A stretch of DNA of 64,000 nt, from positions 868,001 through 932,000 of the forward strand of contig NZ_CP063203.1 of assembly GCF_019904255.1 (NCBI RefSeq), given 5' to 3'. The notes beneath the pieces are model-generated. The model ran no database searches. It was not told where the DNA came from and saw only the letters and a list, made by a program, of their open reading frames with translations. The position numbers were made by a program, and so were the translations under genes. Shown in pieces: positions 49,601 to 59,722 of the stretch; position 1 is the first letter of the stretch; each line of letters starts with the position of its first letter. The stretch is from Marixanthomonas sp. SCSIO 43207. Its GTDB lineage: Bacteria; Bacteroidota; Bacteroidia; Flavobacteriales; Flavobacteriaceae.

Positions 49601-51469
49601 ATGATTGAATTAGCAGGAATTATTGTTTTAGGAATTTTAGCACAGTGGGTCGCTTGGAAGTTTAAAATTCCCGCAATTTTACCCTTAATACTCATCGGTC
49701 TTTTTGTAGGCCCCATTTCTACATTACTTTCTGAAGACGGCACACAATGGATACAACCCATTTATGATGGAAAAAACGGTCTCTTTCCCGGTGAAAATCT
49801 TTTTTATTTTGTGTCGTTAGCAATTGGTATTATCCTTTTTGAAGGAGGTTTAACGCTTCGTCGAGGTGAGATTACAAAAGTAGGTGGTGTAATAGGAAAA
49901 TTAATTAGCATAGGTTCTGCTATTACCTTTATTGGTGCCGGTGTGGCAGCGCATTATGTTTTTGGACTTGACTGGCGAATTTCCTTTTTATTTTCAGCTC
50001 TAATAATTGTAACAGGACCTACTGTAATTACTCCTATTCTTAGAAATATTCCTTTAAAAAAGCATGTTTCGGCAGTATTAAAATGGGAAGGAATATTAAT
50101 TGATCCAATCGGTGCATTGGTGGCTGTTTTGGTTTTTGAATTCATAAGTGTTGAAGGAGATGCGGGCTTTACCAAACAAGCTCTTATTGAGTTCGGAAAA
50201 ATTGTATTAATTGGTTTCTCCTTCGGAATTTCTGCAGGGTATGCTCTTTACTTTTCAATAAAAAGGAAATTAATTCCTCATTACCTTCTTAATGTGGTGT
50301 CGCTTTCTATGGTGTTGATGATATTTGTGTTGAGCGACCAATTTGCTCATGAATCTGGGTTACTTGCAGTAGTTGTTATGGGTATGTTTTTAGGAAATAG
50401 TGATTTACCCAGTCTTAAAGAACTACTTTATTTTAAAGAATCTTTAAGTGTATTGCTTATTTCAATTTTATTCATTCTTCTAGCGGCAAATATTAGCTTG
50501 GAAGATATGCTATTGGTTTATAACTGGAAGACAGCAATTTTATTAGCCATTATTATTTTTCTTTTAAGACCGCTTGGCGTTTTTATAAGCACGATGGGCT
50601 CTAGCTTAAAAACCAATGAAAAATTATTTATAAGTTGGGTAGGACCACGAGGTATTGTAGCAGCTGGTATTGCATCACTTTTTGGTACCAAGCTAGTAAT
50701 TGAAGGTGTTCCCGGAGCCGAATATATAACTCCATTAGTTTTTGCAGTGGTGTTGGTTACTGTTTTATTAAACGCTGCATCTGCTCGCTTTTTTGCTTCG
50801 GCAGTAGGTGTTTTCTTAAAAACTTCAGAAGGTATAATGATTGTTGGAGCTTCAAAGGTTTCAAGGTTGATAGGAACCTACCTTCAAAAAAACAACCGCC
50901 ACGTTGTTTTGGTTGATACCAACCGGTTGAATATTGAAAAAGCCAAAGAGCTGGGCCTTGAAGCTATTAACGGAAATATTTATTCTGACGATCTTTCAGA
51001 TAATATTGAATTAAACGACGTAGGGTATTTGCTAGCAATGACAGGAAACGATGAAATTAACGCCCAAGCGTTAAGACGTTATCGAGATATATTTGGAGAA
51101 AATGGTGCTTTCAGATTAATGAATTCTGAAGAACGAAAAATTAAAAACTCAATTTCTTCAAACGAACTTTTCTCAACAACACATGATTACGTTAGGTTTA
51201 CCGAAGTTGCTCGTGATTTCCCTTCGATACAAGAATTGCCTATAGATACACAATCAAAATTTTTAAAGCTTCTTGGCTATATTGAAGAAGAAGAAAATGC
51301 AGTTCCATTGTTTATAAAAGACGATGAAAACCACATAGACCTGATTGAAAACCCTCAAGAGATGGAAATTACAAAAGAAAGTTATTTGGTTTATTTAGGA
51401 AAACCTATTGACTTTGAAGACGTAATGAATGTAACCAAAGAAGAAGAGGAAAAAACTGAAGCTCAATAA
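49601..51469 (+). CDS. CPA1-type cation:proton antiporter with RCK/TrkA_N domain
   Basis: This 622-residue protein has an integral membrane N-terminal ~400 residues (12-13 helices) with the Na+/H+ exchanger pattern. FVSLAIGIILFEGGLTLRRGE lies near residue 70, ALIIVTGPTVITPIL near 130, and a conserved Arg near WVGPRGIVAAGIASL follows. The C-terminal half starts with a nucleotide-binding RCK-like region (IVGASKVSRLIG near 412). Such proteins exchange Na+ or K+ for H+ under cytosolic ligand control. The start is preceded by a good ribosome-binding site (AAAGGAAA). It is followed closely by the small lipoprotein gene. Confidence 0.9.
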   Translation: MIELAGIIVLGILAQWVAWKFKIPAILPLILIGLFVGPISTLLSEDGTQWIQPIYDGKNGLFPGENLFYFVSLAIGIILFEGGLTLRRGEITKVGGVIGKLISIGSAITFIGAGVAAHYVFGLDWRISFLFSALIIVTGPTVITPILRNIPLKKHVSAVLKWEGILIDPIGALVAVLVFEFISVEGDAGFTKQALIEFGKIVLIGFSFGISAGYALYFSIKRKLIPHYLLNVVSLSMVLMIFVLSDQFAHESGLLAVVVMGMFLGNSDLPSLKELLYFKESLSVLLISILFILLAANISLEDMLLVYNWKTAILLAIIIFLLRPLGVFISTMGSSLKTNEKLFISWVGPRGIVAAGIASLFGTKLVIEGVPGAEYITPLVFAVVLVTVLLNAASARFFASAVGVFLKTSEGIMIVGASKVSRLIGTYLQKNNRHVVLVDTNRLNIEKAKELGLEAINGNIYSDDLSDNIELNDVGYLLAMTGNDEINAQALRRYRDIFGENGAFRLMNSEERKIKNSISSNELFSTTHDYVRFTEVARDFPSIQELPIDTQSKFLKLLGYIEEEENAVPLFIKDDENHIDLIENPQEMEITKESYLVYLGKPIDFEDVMNVTKEEEEKTEAQ

Positions 51470-51509
51470 TAAAACAAAGGGCTTACCGTTTTTTTATAAA
51501 CAGAATTTC

Positions 51510-51743
51510 ATGAAAAAAACCATCCTTTCACTCTGTTGTTTTACAGCTGCTCTTTTGTTTTCTTCTTGTGAAGATGACCAAGATGTATCGTGTATTGTTT
51601 GTAGCTCTCCAGAAACAGCCTCGTTTGAGCTTTGTCGTGATCAAAACGGAAATGCTACCGTGAATGGTGAAAACACCAATACAGATTATGATGAGTACTT
51701 AGCAGGCTTACAAGAGTCTGGTGTTACTTGCGGTGACGGTTAA
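51510..51743 (+). CDS. Small Cys-rich lipoprotein
   Basis: This is a 77-residue protein with a signal peptide ending in the lipobox FSSC (Cys20), followed by acidic residues. Cysteines at about 28, 31, 42 and 74 remain in the mature part, including a CIVC pair that could form a disulfide or bind a metal or haem. No known domain fits. It starts 40 bases after the antiporter stop on the same strand, so it may be read with it. It meets the lepA gene tail to tail. Confidence 0.65.
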   Translation: MKKTILSLCCFTAALLFSSCEDDQDVSCIVCSSPETASFELCRDQNGNATVNGENTNTDYDEYLAGLQESGVTCGDG

Positions 51744-51747
51744 AAAC

Positions 51748-53544
51748 CTAGTCGTTAAGTTTTAAAACAGCCATAAATGCTTCTTGAGGAATTTCTACAT
51801 TACCAACAGCTCGCATACGCTTTTTACCTTTTTTCTGCTTTTCTAGTAGTTTTCTTTTACGTGAAATATCACCTCCGTAACATTTTGCAGTTACATCTTT
51901 ACGAAGGGCTTTAACCGTTTCTCTTGAAATAATCTTTGACCCAATAGCAGCCTGAATAGGAATATCAAACTGTTGTCTTGGAATTAATTCTTTCAGCTTT
52001 TCACACATGCGCTTACCTATATCGTAAGCATTGTCACGGTGTAACAGCGCAGAAAGTGCATCAACCGTATTACCATTTAATAAAACATCTACTTTAACTA
52101 GGTGTGATTCTCTCATACCTATTGGTGCATAATCAAAAGAGGCATATCCTTTTGAAACCGTTTTTAATCGATCGTAAAAATCAAATACAATTTCGGCCAA
52201 AGGCATATCAAAAATAAGCTCAACTCGCTCTGTGGTTAAATAGGTTTGATTAACTATTTGTCCTCTTTTTTCAATACAGAGTGACATAACAGGCCCTACA
52301 AAGTCTGCTTTTGTAATAATAGACGCTTTAATAAAAGGCTCTTCTACTCGGTTCAGGGTAGAGGGTTCCGGCAGATCTGACGGATTGTTTACCATAACAA
52401 TTTCGTCAGGTTGTTTATTGGTATATGCGTGATAAGATACGTTAGGTACCGTAGTAATAACCGTCATATCAAATTCGCGCTCTAGACGTTCTTGAATGAT
52501 TTCTAAATGAAGCATTCCTAAGAAACCACATCTAAAACCAAAACCTAACGCTGCAGAACTTTCAGGTTGAAAAACCAAAGAAGCATCATTAAGTTGCAGT
52601 TTTTCCATGGAGGTTCTTAACTCTTCATAATCTTCAGTATCTACAGGATAAATACCGGCAAATACCATAGGTTTTACATCTTCAAATCCTTCAATCATAT
52701 TGGTAGTAGGACTTTTTGCATCTGTAATGGTATCACCAACTTTTACCTCGCGAGCATCCTTAATACCTGTAATTAAATACCCTACATCTCCTGTTTTAAT
52801 TACTTGCTTGGGTAGCTGTTTTAATTTTAAGGTTCCTACTTCATCGGCATCATAGCTTTTGCCGGTAGCCATAAATTTAATTTTTTGCCCTTTTTTTATT
52901 TCACCATTTAGTACTCTAAAGTAGGTTTCAACACCTCTAAATGGATTATAAACTGAATCAAATATTAATGCTTGCAATGATTCATCGGGGTTTCCTTTTG
53001 GGGCAGGAACACGTTTAATAATAGCTTCTAGAATATCATCAATCCCTAAGCCGGTTTTGGCGCTGGCAGGAATTATTTCTGAAGGGTCACAACCCAAAAG
53101 GTCTACAATATCATCGGTTACTTCTTCTGGATTTGCAGAAGGCAAGTCAATTTTGTTTAACACCGGAATAATTTCCAGATCATTTTCGAGTGCTAAATAT
53201 AAGTTTGAAATGGTTTGAGCTTGTATGCTTTGTGCGGCATCAACAACTAACAAAGCTCCTTCACAAGCAGCAATGCTTCGGGATACTTCGTATGAAAAAT
53301 CTACGTGTCCCGGTGTGTCAATTAAGTTTAAAATATATTTTTCTCCTTCATATTCATAATCCATTTGTATGGCATGACTCTTTATGGTAATACCTCGCTC
53401 ACGCTCCAAATCCATACTATCCAGCAACTGCTCTTGTTTTTCACGAGAGGTGACAGTTGCGGTAGAATCTAGTAAGCGGTCTGCCAAAGTACTTTTACCG
53501 TGGTCAATATGTGCGATGATACAAAAATTGCGAATGTTCTTCAT
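51748..53544 (-). CDS. lepA: Elongation factor 4 (LepA)
   Basis: EF4 is a ribosome-associated GTPase that helps translation under stress. This gene encodes 598 residues from the ATG at 53544. GTPase motifs are G1 AHIDHGKST (about 10-18), G2 in RERGIT, G3 DTPGHVDF (about 76), and G4 NKID, followed by domains II, III/V and the EF4-specific C-terminal part. Length and order are canonical. A -7 box (TATATTTG, complement of 53574-53581) lies just upstream. Confidence 0.98.
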   Translation of the reverse strand: MKNIRNFCIIAHIDHGKSTLADRLLDSTATVTSREKQEQLLDSMDLERERGITIKSHAIQMDYEYEGEKYILNLIDTPGHVDFSYEVSRSIAACEGALLVVDAAQSIQAQTISNLYLALENDLEIIPVLNKIDLPSANPEEVTDDIVDLLGCDPSEIIPASAKTGLGIDDILEAIIKRVPAPKGNPDESLQALIFDSVYNPFRGVETYFRVLNGEIKKGQKIKFMATGKSYDADEVGTLKLKQLPKQVIKTGDVGYLITGIKDAREVKVGDTITDAKSPTTNMIEGFEDVKPMVFAGIYPVDTEDYEELRTSMEKLQLNDASLVFQPESSAALGFGFRCGFLGMLHLEIIQERLEREFDMTVITTVPNVSYHAYTNKQPDEIVMVNNPSDLPEPSTLNRVEEPFIKASIITKADFVGPVMSLCIEKRGQIVNQTYLTTERVELIFDMPLAEIVFDFYDRLKTVSKGYASFDYAPIGMRESHLVKVDVLLNGNTVDALSALLHRDNAYDIGKRMCEKLKELIPRQQFDIPIQAAIGSKIISRETVKALRKDVTAKCYGGDISRKRKLLEKQKKGKKRMRAVGNVEIPQEAFMAVLKLND

Positions 53545-53573
53545 AGTGTTCTTCTTCCGTAGCAAGTTGAATG

Positions 53574-53581
53574 CAAATATA
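53574..53581 (-). promoter_or_regulatory. -7 promoter element of lepA
   Basis: The minus strand reads TATATTTG, 29 bases before the ATG at 53544. This supports that start over the longer reading frame. Confidence 0.5.
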
Positions 53582-53743
53582 GTTTAAATTGAAATGAAAA
53601 AAACATTTGTTTCGTTTCATCGAAAAATATCCAAAAGAATTTGAATGTTAAGATAATATTAACATATTTGTACTAGCAGCGTATTTAATTGAAGTAAGCT
53701 TCATCTCCCCCTTAAATCGCAAAAACATAACAAACCCTAATCT

Positions 53744-56158
53744 ATGAAAGAACTGCGTCTGCTATATCTTTTAATGTTTTGTGCTACCTCAATGTTTGCA
53801 CAAGAATATTCAATTACTGGAAAAGTATCAGATACAAACAATAAGCCCATTTCCTTTGTAAATGTTTTGGTATTTGAAGAAAATGCCGATGAAGCATTTA
53901 AAGGGTCTACCACAAATGAAGAAGGTTTTTTTAAACTAGAAGCGCTAGAAGAAAAAACCTATAAATTAACCTTTAGCTACGTTGGCTATCAAACGATTAC
54001 CAAAACAGTTACGGTTTCTTCAGAAGAAAACATTGGTACAATAACCTTAAACAATAGCACCGAAAACCTAGAAGAAACGGTTGTATATGCAAAACAACCA
54101 ACCATTACCAGAAAAGGCGGCAAACTGGTTTTTAATGTAGCAAATACTTCTTTATCTATTGGAAACAGTTTTGACATTATTAAAAAAACACCCGGTGTTT
54201 TGGTTTTTGGAGATAATATTTCAATTAAAAATCAACCAACAACCGTCTACTTAAATGACAAGCGAATTTATTTATCTCCTTCTGAAACGGTCGTGTTTTT
54301 AAGAAACTTAGATGCTTCAATTATTGAATCTGTAGAAGTAATTACCTCGCCTTCGGCCAAATATGACGCCGAAGCCGGAACAATTCTGAATATAAATACC
54401 ACACGGCCTGTTGATCCAGGATATAAAGGCTCTGTAAACGGAACTTATAGACAAGCCGTTTTTGCTAAATATCAAATAGGAACATCTCATTTTTATAAAA
54501 ATGACTGGCTTAATTTTTATGGAAGTTACAGCTATAATCCAAAAAAACTAAACCGTGACCAAGAGAGTTACATCCGCTTTTTTGAACCCGATGAAACCTC
54601 TACTGCATCAATTTGGGAAGGAGACTTTAATAGACAGACAAAAAGATATGCGCACCAAGCCAACGTTTTTACAGATTTTACACTAGATGAAAATAATTCT
54701 ATTACACTTGGAGCAAGCTTGCTTTTATCACCCAATACTACATATGATAACAGCCAGTTTTTTGAAATTTTTAATGCACAACGGCAGTTAGACTCCACCT
54801 TTACATCTCACAGTGACTTAGAAAAAGACCTTTCAAACCTTACTGTTAATGTGGGTTATGCAACCACACTAGATGAAGATGGTTCTCTGTTGTCAATAGG
54901 AGCAAACTATATAGCGTACAACAGTGATCAATACCAAAACGTAATAACAGACTATTTTTTACCAAACGGTAATTTTCTTCGGAATAATAGTTTCTACACA
55001 CTTTCTGACCAGAAAACCAATATACTAACCGGAAATGCCGATTTGTCTACCACTTTATTTTCTGGAAGTTTTGATGCTGGTATAAAATACTCAAGCATTG
55101 ATACCGACACAGGACTTGATTTTTTTGATGTTGTAAATAACAGTCAATCTTTCAACCCAGAACTGTCAGATGTTTTTTTATATGAAGAATCAATCTATGC
55201 AGCATATATTGATTTTGCAAAAGAGTTTGAAAAGTTTGATATAAACATAGGCTTAAGAACCGAATATACCGATGTAGAAGGTGATTCACGCTCCTTAGGA
55301 AAGGTAAACACACAAAACTATTTTGAGTGGTTTCCAAGTGTTTCATTAAACTATCAGCTTTCAGAAAACCATGAGCTAGGTATCAATTATGCAAGAAAAA
55401 TTGAACGTCCTCGCTATCATAGCTTAAACCCATTTAAGTATTTTATTAATGAAAATAACTTTAATACTGGTAACCCAAATTTACGTCCTGCAATAGATAA
55501 TAAAATAACTTTAAGTTACACCTACAATAGTAAATGGTCTTTTGAGGCATACTATCAACACATTGATCATTCACTAGAAATGTTGAATTATCAAAATAAT
55601 GATACTAGAATTCTGCGGCAAATAGACGCAAATATGATAAACTTTTTTCAGTACAGTTTTGATGTTTCATACGCATCATCATTGAATAATTGGTGGTTTT
55701 TAAGCTTGGTAACTTCTACGTATTATTTAGAAAATGATTTTTTAGCGCTTGAAAGTTCTCAAGAGATAGCAAAAAATAATACTGCCGGTTTTTTTGGTCA
55801 GTTATATAATAATATTTCATTGTCAAAAGACAGAACCTTTTCAGCAGATGTTGTGGCAGTTTACTTTTCAAACTTAATCTCAGGTTCTTTAGACTACAAC
55901 AATATATTTAACTTTTCAGTTTCTTTCAGAAAATCATTTTGGGACAATAAAGCGAGTGTTTTTATGGGAGTAGATGACATATTTAACACCAATAACGTAC
56001 CGGTAACCTCCCAATATTTAAATCAAGACAACTCATATTTTACTATGCCAGAGTCGCGAGTTTTTAAAGTAGGTTTTACATATAACTTCGGAAATTTTCA
56101 ATTAAACGATAATCAACGAAGCCTTGATAATGATGAAAACAACAGACTTGAAAATTAA
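53744..56158 (+). CDS. TonB-dependent receptor (OMP_b-brl_3 type)
   Basis: This is an 804-residue outer-membrane protein. A signal peptide (1-19) is followed by a carboxypeptidase-regulatory-like domain (about 24-105, with GKVSDTNNKPISFVNV). A plug domain (about 115-230) and a 22-strand-type barrel ending in an aromatic-rich C-terminal segment complete it. These receptors import ligands such as siderophores or oligosaccharides, powered by TonB. No SusD partner is adjacent, so it is not a classical SusC. The ligand is unknown. The upstream ~180 bases separate it from the divergent lepA. Confidence 0.88.
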   Translation: MKELRLLYLLMFCATSMFAQEYSITGKVSDTNNKPISFVNVLVFEENADEAFKGSTTNEEGFFKLEALEEKTYKLTFSYVGYQTITKTVTVSSEENIGTITLNNSTENLEETVVYAKQPTITRKGGKLVFNVANTSLSIGNSFDIIKKTPGVLVFGDNISIKNQPTTVYLNDKRIYLSPSETVVFLRNLDASIIESVEVITSPSAKYDAEAGTILNINTTRPVDPGYKGSVNGTYRQAVFAKYQIGTSHFYKNDWLNFYGSYSYNPKKLNRDQESYIRFFEPDETSTASIWEGDFNRQTKRYAHQANVFTDFTLDENNSITLGASLLLSPNTTYDNSQFFEIFNAQRQLDSTFTSHSDLEKDLSNLTVNVGYATTLDEDGSLLSIGANYIAYNSDQYQNVITDYFLPNGNFLRNNSFYTLSDQKTNILTGNADLSTTLFSGSFDAGIKYSSIDTDTGLDFFDVVNNSQSFNPELSDVFLYEESIYAAYIDFAKEFEKFDINIGLRTEYTDVEGDSRSLGKVNTQNYFEWFPSVSLNYQLSENHELGINYARKIERPRYHSLNPFKYFINENNFNTGNPNLRPAIDNKITLSYTYNSKWSFEAYYQHIDHSLEMLNYQNNDTRILRQIDANMINFFQYSFDVSYASSLNNWWFLSLVTSTYYLENDFLALESSQEIAKNNTAGFFGQLYNNISLSKDRTFSADVVAVYFSNLISGSLDYNNIFNFSVSFRKSFWDNKASVFMGVDDIFNTNNVPVTSQYLNQDNSYFTMPESRVFKVGFTYNFGNFQLNDNQRSLDNDENNRLEN

Positions 56159-56204
56159 TTTTTTCAGAAACACTTCACATAAATCTTTCATCTTATAATT
56201 TTCG

Positions 56205-56212
56205 TAATTTTG
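56205..56212 (+). promoter_or_regulatory. -7 promoter element of dusB
   Basis: TAATTTTG fits TAnnTTTG, four bases before the dusB ATG, so the message would be nearly leaderless. Confidence 0.35.
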
Positions 56213-56216
56213 CAGC

Positions 56217-57209
56217 ATGGCAAAAATTGGAAGTATAGACGTAGGAGATTTTCCGCTGTTGCTTGCACCTATGGAAGATGTAAGCGATCCACCCTTTAGA
56301 GCTTTATGTAAAGAACAAGGAGCAGATGTAGTATATACAGAGTTTATCTCTTCAGAAGGGTTAATACGTGACGCAGCAAAAAGCGTTATGAAGCTTGATA
56401 TTTATGAGAAAGAACGTCCTGTTGGCATTCAAATTTTTGGTGCCAATCTTGAATCGATGTTACAAAGTGTAGAAATTGTTGAAGCCAGTGGGCCTGATAT
56501 TATCGACATCAATTTTGGCTGTCCTGTAAAAAAAGTAGTGAGCAAAGGAGCCGGAGCCGGTATTTTAAAAGATATTGACTTAATGGTTTCTTTGACCGAG
56601 GCAATGGTAAAGCATACCAAGCTACCCGTGACAGTTAAAACACGTTTAGGTTGGGATCACGACTCGATAAAGATTGTTGAGGTAGCAGAAAGGTTACAAG
56701 ATGTAGGGTGTCAAGCTATTTCAATTCATGGCCGTACACGCGCACAGATGTATAAAGGAAATGCAGATTGGACTCCCATTGCTGAGGTAAAAAACAATCC
56801 TAGAATGCACATTCCTGTTTTTGGCAATGGTGATGTAGACACACCCGAGCGCGCAATGGAAATGCGTGATAAATTCGGACTTGATGGCGCCATGATTGGA
56901 CGCGCCAGTATAGGCTACCCTTGGTTTTTTAATGAAGTAAAACATTATTTTAACACCGGAAAACACGCAGCCCCACCCACTATGGCAGAACGTGTTGAAG
57001 CAGCTCGACGCCATCTACAAATGTCTATAGACTGGAAAGGAGAAAAACTAGGTGTTTTTGAAACACGACGTCATTATACCAATTACTTTAAAGGCATTCC
57101 AAATTTTAAACCCTATCGCATGAAAATGGTGACTAGCGATGATAGTGCAGACGTTTTTGCTGCCTTTGAAGAGGTGCTAGATAAATTTGGTGATTATCAA
57201 TTTGCTTAA
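56217..57209 (+). CDS. dusB: tRNA-dihydrouridine synthase
   Basis: This flavoprotein reduces uridine to dihydrouridine in tRNA D-loops. It has 330 residues. LAPMEDVSDPPFR at about 16-28 starts the TIM barrel, the catalytic Cys102 sits in NFGCPVKK, TVKTRLGWD is near 142 and the HGRTRAQMY block is near residue 172. DusB is the best assignment by motif and length, though the Dus families are alike. Its stop overlaps the converging permease gene by four bases. Confidence 0.94.
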   Translation: MAKIGSIDVGDFPLLLAPMEDVSDPPFRALCKEQGADVVYTEFISSEGLIRDAAKSVMKLDIYEKERPVGIQIFGANLESMLQSVEIVEASGPDIIDINFGCPVKKVVSKGAGAGILKDIDLMVSLTEAMVKHTKLPVTVKTRLGWDHDSIKIVEVAERLQDVGCQAISIHGRTRAQMYKGNADWTPIAEVKNNPRMHIPVFGNGDVDTPERAMEMRDKFGLDGAMIGRASIGYPWFFNEVKHYFNTGKHAAPPTMAERVEAARRHLQMSIDWKGEKLGVFETRRHYTNYFKGIPNFKPYRMKMVTSDDSADVFAAFEEVLDKFGDYQFA

Positions 57210-58411
57210 GAAAGTAATTTTTTGCTAACTCTGCTAGAAGCTATTTTTGAAGCGATGACACCTAGCACAGAAATAGTTACAAACACCACAATTACATTTA
57301 TAATTTGGAACTTTACCGGATAAGGAAGAGTAGCAGTAATGTTTACAAACTCAAACTGAAGTTGAGCCCAAACTGTAATTATACCTAAGCCAATCCCCAA
57401 CAACCCGCCAAAAGTAGTCATGAGAGCACCTTGCAAAAAGAAAATTTTTCTAATATCTTTTAAGGTTGCACCAAGGTTATAAAGAGTTTTTACGTCTTTT
57501 CTCTTATCAAGAATCATCATAATAATAGACCCAATTACATTAAAAAGTGCAATGATCAATACCAAAGTAAAAATGAGGTACACTGCTATGTTTTCTGTAT
57601 TCAACATTTTATAAAGCGCATCATTTTGCTGAATTCGATTTTTAATTAAAACTTCTTCAGAAAAAATAGATTGTAGTTGGTTTCTTATCGCTTCTTCTGA
57701 AACATTAGGCTTCAGCTTCAATTCAAGTGAAGAAACAGTTAAGCTATCGAGATTTAATAAATTACGAGCAAATTCAATATCACTAAAAACATACTTACTA
57801 TTTAATTCCTCATTTACGTCATAGATTCCCGAAACTACAGCATTACGCTTAGTAAACGCATTTGAAACATCAAGAGCCGATATTTGACCGGTACCAGGTC
57901 GTGGCACATAAATATCCAGCAAGTCTGTATAATCATTTACCCCTAAAGAAAGTTTGTAAGCGATATTAAAACCAATAACCACTTCTTGTTGACCGGGCGT
58001 GAACCACTCGCTGAGGTATAGTATACTGTCTGTGGGATTTACTTTATTATAATTGGAATCAACACCTTTAATGTAAGCAATTTGATTTCTGCCTTTATAT
58101 TGAAGAAAAACACGTTCTTCAATGACTTTTGAAAAAGATTGAACTTCGTTAAGTTGATTTAGTTTCTCTTCGGCAGCTTCAGAGAATTGAATTGTTTTTC
58201 CATTGGCCGGAAACACTTTTAAGTCGCTGTCAAAAACATTGGTAAACTGCAGGCTAAAATCTTTCAGTCCAGAAAACCCTGACAGCACTATAAATAAAGA
58301 CATAGCACCAACTACAACACCTATAGCGGCAATTCCTGTTATGATGTTAATAGCGTTATTGCTGCTTTTTGAAAATAAGTACCGCTTAGCGATGTAGAGC
58401 GGAAACCTCAA
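57206..58411 (-). CDS. LolC/LolE-type ABC permease (FtsX/MacB_PCD)
   Basis: This is a 401-residue ABC permease with four hydrophobic helices (about 20-45, 270-300, 320-350, 370-395). A large extracytoplasmic domain lies between the first and second, as in LolC/LolE. In this arrangement the complex moves lipoproteins from the inner membrane to LolA. The N-terminal FPLYIAKRYLFSKSSNNAINIIT motif is strongly conserved in this group. The start is TTG at 58411, two bases after the rbfA stop, with no ATG nearby. The ATPase partner (lolD) is not in the window. Confidence 0.88.
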   Translation of the reverse strand: MRFPLYIAKRYLFSKSSNNAINIITGIAAIGVVVGAMSLFIVLSGFSGLKDFSLQFTNVFDSDLKVFPANGKTIQFSEAAEEKLNQLNEVQSFSKVIEERVFLQYKGRNQIAYIKGVDSNYNKVNPTDSILYLSEWFTPGQQEVVIGFNIAYKLSLGVNDYTDLLDIYVPRPGTGQISALDVSNAFTKRNAVVSGIYDVNEELNSKYVFSDIEFARNLLNLDSLTVSSLELKLKPNVSEEAIRNQLQSIFSEEVLIKNRIQQNDALYKMLNTENIAVYLIFTLVLIIALFNVIGSIIMMILDKRKDVKTLYNLGATLKDIRKIFFLQGALMTTFGGLLGIGLGIITVWAQLQFEFVNITATLPYPVKFQIINVIVVFVTISVLGVIASKIASSRVSKKLLS

Positions 58412-58413
58412 TA

Positions 58414-58809
58414 TTATGATTTTTTGCGTTTAGGAAGTAGGTCTGGGTTTTCAATTGGGTTTTGTTTTTCCTTTACAGCTCTTTCTATGTTTTCAATATA
58501 TTCCATAGAATCATCATTATAAAAAATAAGCTCAGGCATTTTCCGAAGCTGATTTTTGGTAAGTTGCGCAACTTGATGTTTGATTTTTGGAGTAAGTTGC
58601 TTTAACTCCTTTAAAATTGCTTCAGCTTTTTGAGAAGGAAAAACACTCACATATACTTTTGCAATAGACAAATCTACGGTAACTGAAACTTTTGAAACCG
58701 TCAATATAGTGCTTAATTGCCCCGACTCTCTAAGTAGTTCTTGCAAAACCTTTGCAAGGTCGTTCTGTAATACGCCTGCAATTTTTTTCTGTCTGTTACT
58801 CTCTTTCAT
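58414..58809 (-). CDS. rbfA: 30S ribosome-binding factor A
   Basis: RbfA helps mature the 5' end of 16S rRNA and is needed for cold adaptation. It has about 131 residues from the ATG at 58809. RQKKIAGVLQNDLAKVLQELL at the N-terminus and VTVDLSIAKVYVSVFP, part of the KH-like core, are family marks. An ATG at 58815 and a GTG/other codon further upstream also open the frame, but a -7 element at 58820-58827 would leave no room for a leader before them. The LolC/E-type permease follows after two bases. Confidence 0.92.
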   Translation of the reverse strand: MKESNRQKKIAGVLQNDLAKVLQELLRESGQLSTILTVSKVSVTVDLSIAKVYVSVFPSQKAEAILKELKQLTPKIKHQVAQLTKNQLRKMPELIFYNDDSMEYIENIERAVKEKQNPIENPDLLPKRKKS

Positions 58810-58819
58810 ACTCATATCG

Positions 58820-58827
58820 CAAAAATA
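58820..58827 (-). promoter_or_regulatory. -7 promoter element of rbfA
   Basis: The minus strand reads TATTTTTG (TAnnTTTG), 10 bases before the preferred ATG at 58809 and four before the alternative at 58815. Confidence 0.45.
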
Positions 58828-58904
58828 GAACATTTAATGCTAACAACAGACTTGTTTTAATGAAGTGATACTAAAATAATGTACACGTAGCTATAAAGAA
58901 TGTG

Positions 58905-58912
58905 TAAATTTG
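58905..58912 (+). promoter_or_regulatory. -7 promoter element of the epimerase gene
   Basis: TAAATTTG (TAnnTTTG) lies 17 bases before the ATG at 58930, inside the longer open frame, which supports the later start. Confidence 0.5.
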
Positions 58913-58929
58913 AAAAAATAAAACGTACA

Positions 58930-59331
58930 ATGGAAAAAATAGAACATATAGGAATAGCCGTTAAAAGTATTTCTGAAGCAAATAAGACCTATGAAAAACT
59001 ATTTGGCTATGAGCATTATAAAACCGAAAGCGTAGATGGTGAGGGTGTCACTACTTCATTCTTTACGTGTGGAGAAAGTAAAATTGAATTATTGGAAGCA
59101 ACTCGCAAAGACAGCCCAATTGCTAAGTTTATTGAGAAAAAAGGAGAAGGGATTCACCACATTGCTTTTTCAGTAAAAAACATTAAAAGTGAAGTCGACC
59201 GGCTTAAAAAAGAAGGCTTTGTTGTGTTAAATGAAGAGCCCAAAAAAGGAGCAGACAATAAATGGGTTGTGTTTTTGCATCCAAAATCGGCTCATGGAGT
59301 GTTAATTGAGCTTTGTCAAGAGAGAGATTAA
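58930..59331 (+). CDS. mce: Methylmalonyl-CoA epimerase
   Basis: The enzyme interconverts (R)- and (S)-methylmalonyl-CoA in the propionyl-CoA route. This 133-residue protein of the vicinal-oxygen-chelate fold starts MEKIEHIGIAV, with His6 as a metal ligand. A second ligand region is KGEGIHHIAFSVKNI near 75-89, and LIELCQE ends it. The start is the ATG at 58930, after a -7 element. It stands alone; the mutase genes are not in the window. Confidence 0.93.
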   Translation: MEKIEHIGIAVKSISEANKTYEKLFGYEHYKTESVDGEGVTTSFFTCGESKIELLEATRKDSPIAKFIEKKGEGIHHIAFSVKNIKSEVDRLKKEGFVVLNEEPKKGADNKWVVFLHPKSAHGVLIELCQERD

Positions 59332-59360
59332 CAATAAAAGCACATTAAATGCAAAAATTG

Positions 59361-59391
59361 TTTGCAGTAAAAATAAAGTGTTTTACATTTG
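59361..59391 (+). promoter_or_regulatory. Full -33/-7 promoter of tRNA-Met
   Basis: TTTG at 59361-59364 and TACATTTG at 59384-59391 are separated by 19 bases, the consensus Bacteroidota spacing. This is the clearest complete promoter in the window. Confidence 0.75.
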
Positions 59392-59401
59392 CAGCTAGTT
59401 T

Positions 59402-59475
59402 GGTCCCATAGCTCAGCTGGTTAGAGCACCTGACTCATAATCAGGGGGTCCATGGTTCGAGCCCATGTGGGACCA
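59402..59475 (+). tRNA. tRNA-Met (CAT), elongator-type
   Basis: The 74 bases form a cloverleaf. The acceptor is GGTCCCA / TGGGACC with discriminator A. The D-arm contains GCTC-AGCTGGTTA-GAGC. The anticodon stem CCTGA/TCAGG holds the loop CTCATAA with anticodon CAT. The T-arm is around CATGGTTCGAGCCCATG. The variable loop resembles elongator Met, but a tRNA-Ile2 with a lysidine-modified CAT cannot be excluded by eye. Confidence 0.9.
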
Positions 59476-59722
59476 CTTTTTTGGTTTAGAAAGTTTAGTT
59501 CTTTTTTTGATTTTAGTAAAGAAAAGTTTTACGTTTCGAATTACTTTTTTATATTGATGATTTTATTTCAAATAAATTGCTTTATTTTAGCCGTTTATAA
59601 AAAATAAATTGTTTTTTCATATTTACAGCAGTAATATAAACGAGAAAAATGAGTTATTAAATATTGTATAACTTTATTTTTACTTTGATATTAATAAAAA
59701 AATAGTACTTTAGACACCAATT
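59476..59722. other. Gene-free AT-rich spacer after tRNA-Met
   Basis: About 247 bases of mainly A and T. A possible weak T-rich tail follows the tRNA. I see no open frame, strong hairpin or repeat here. Confidence 0.6.
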
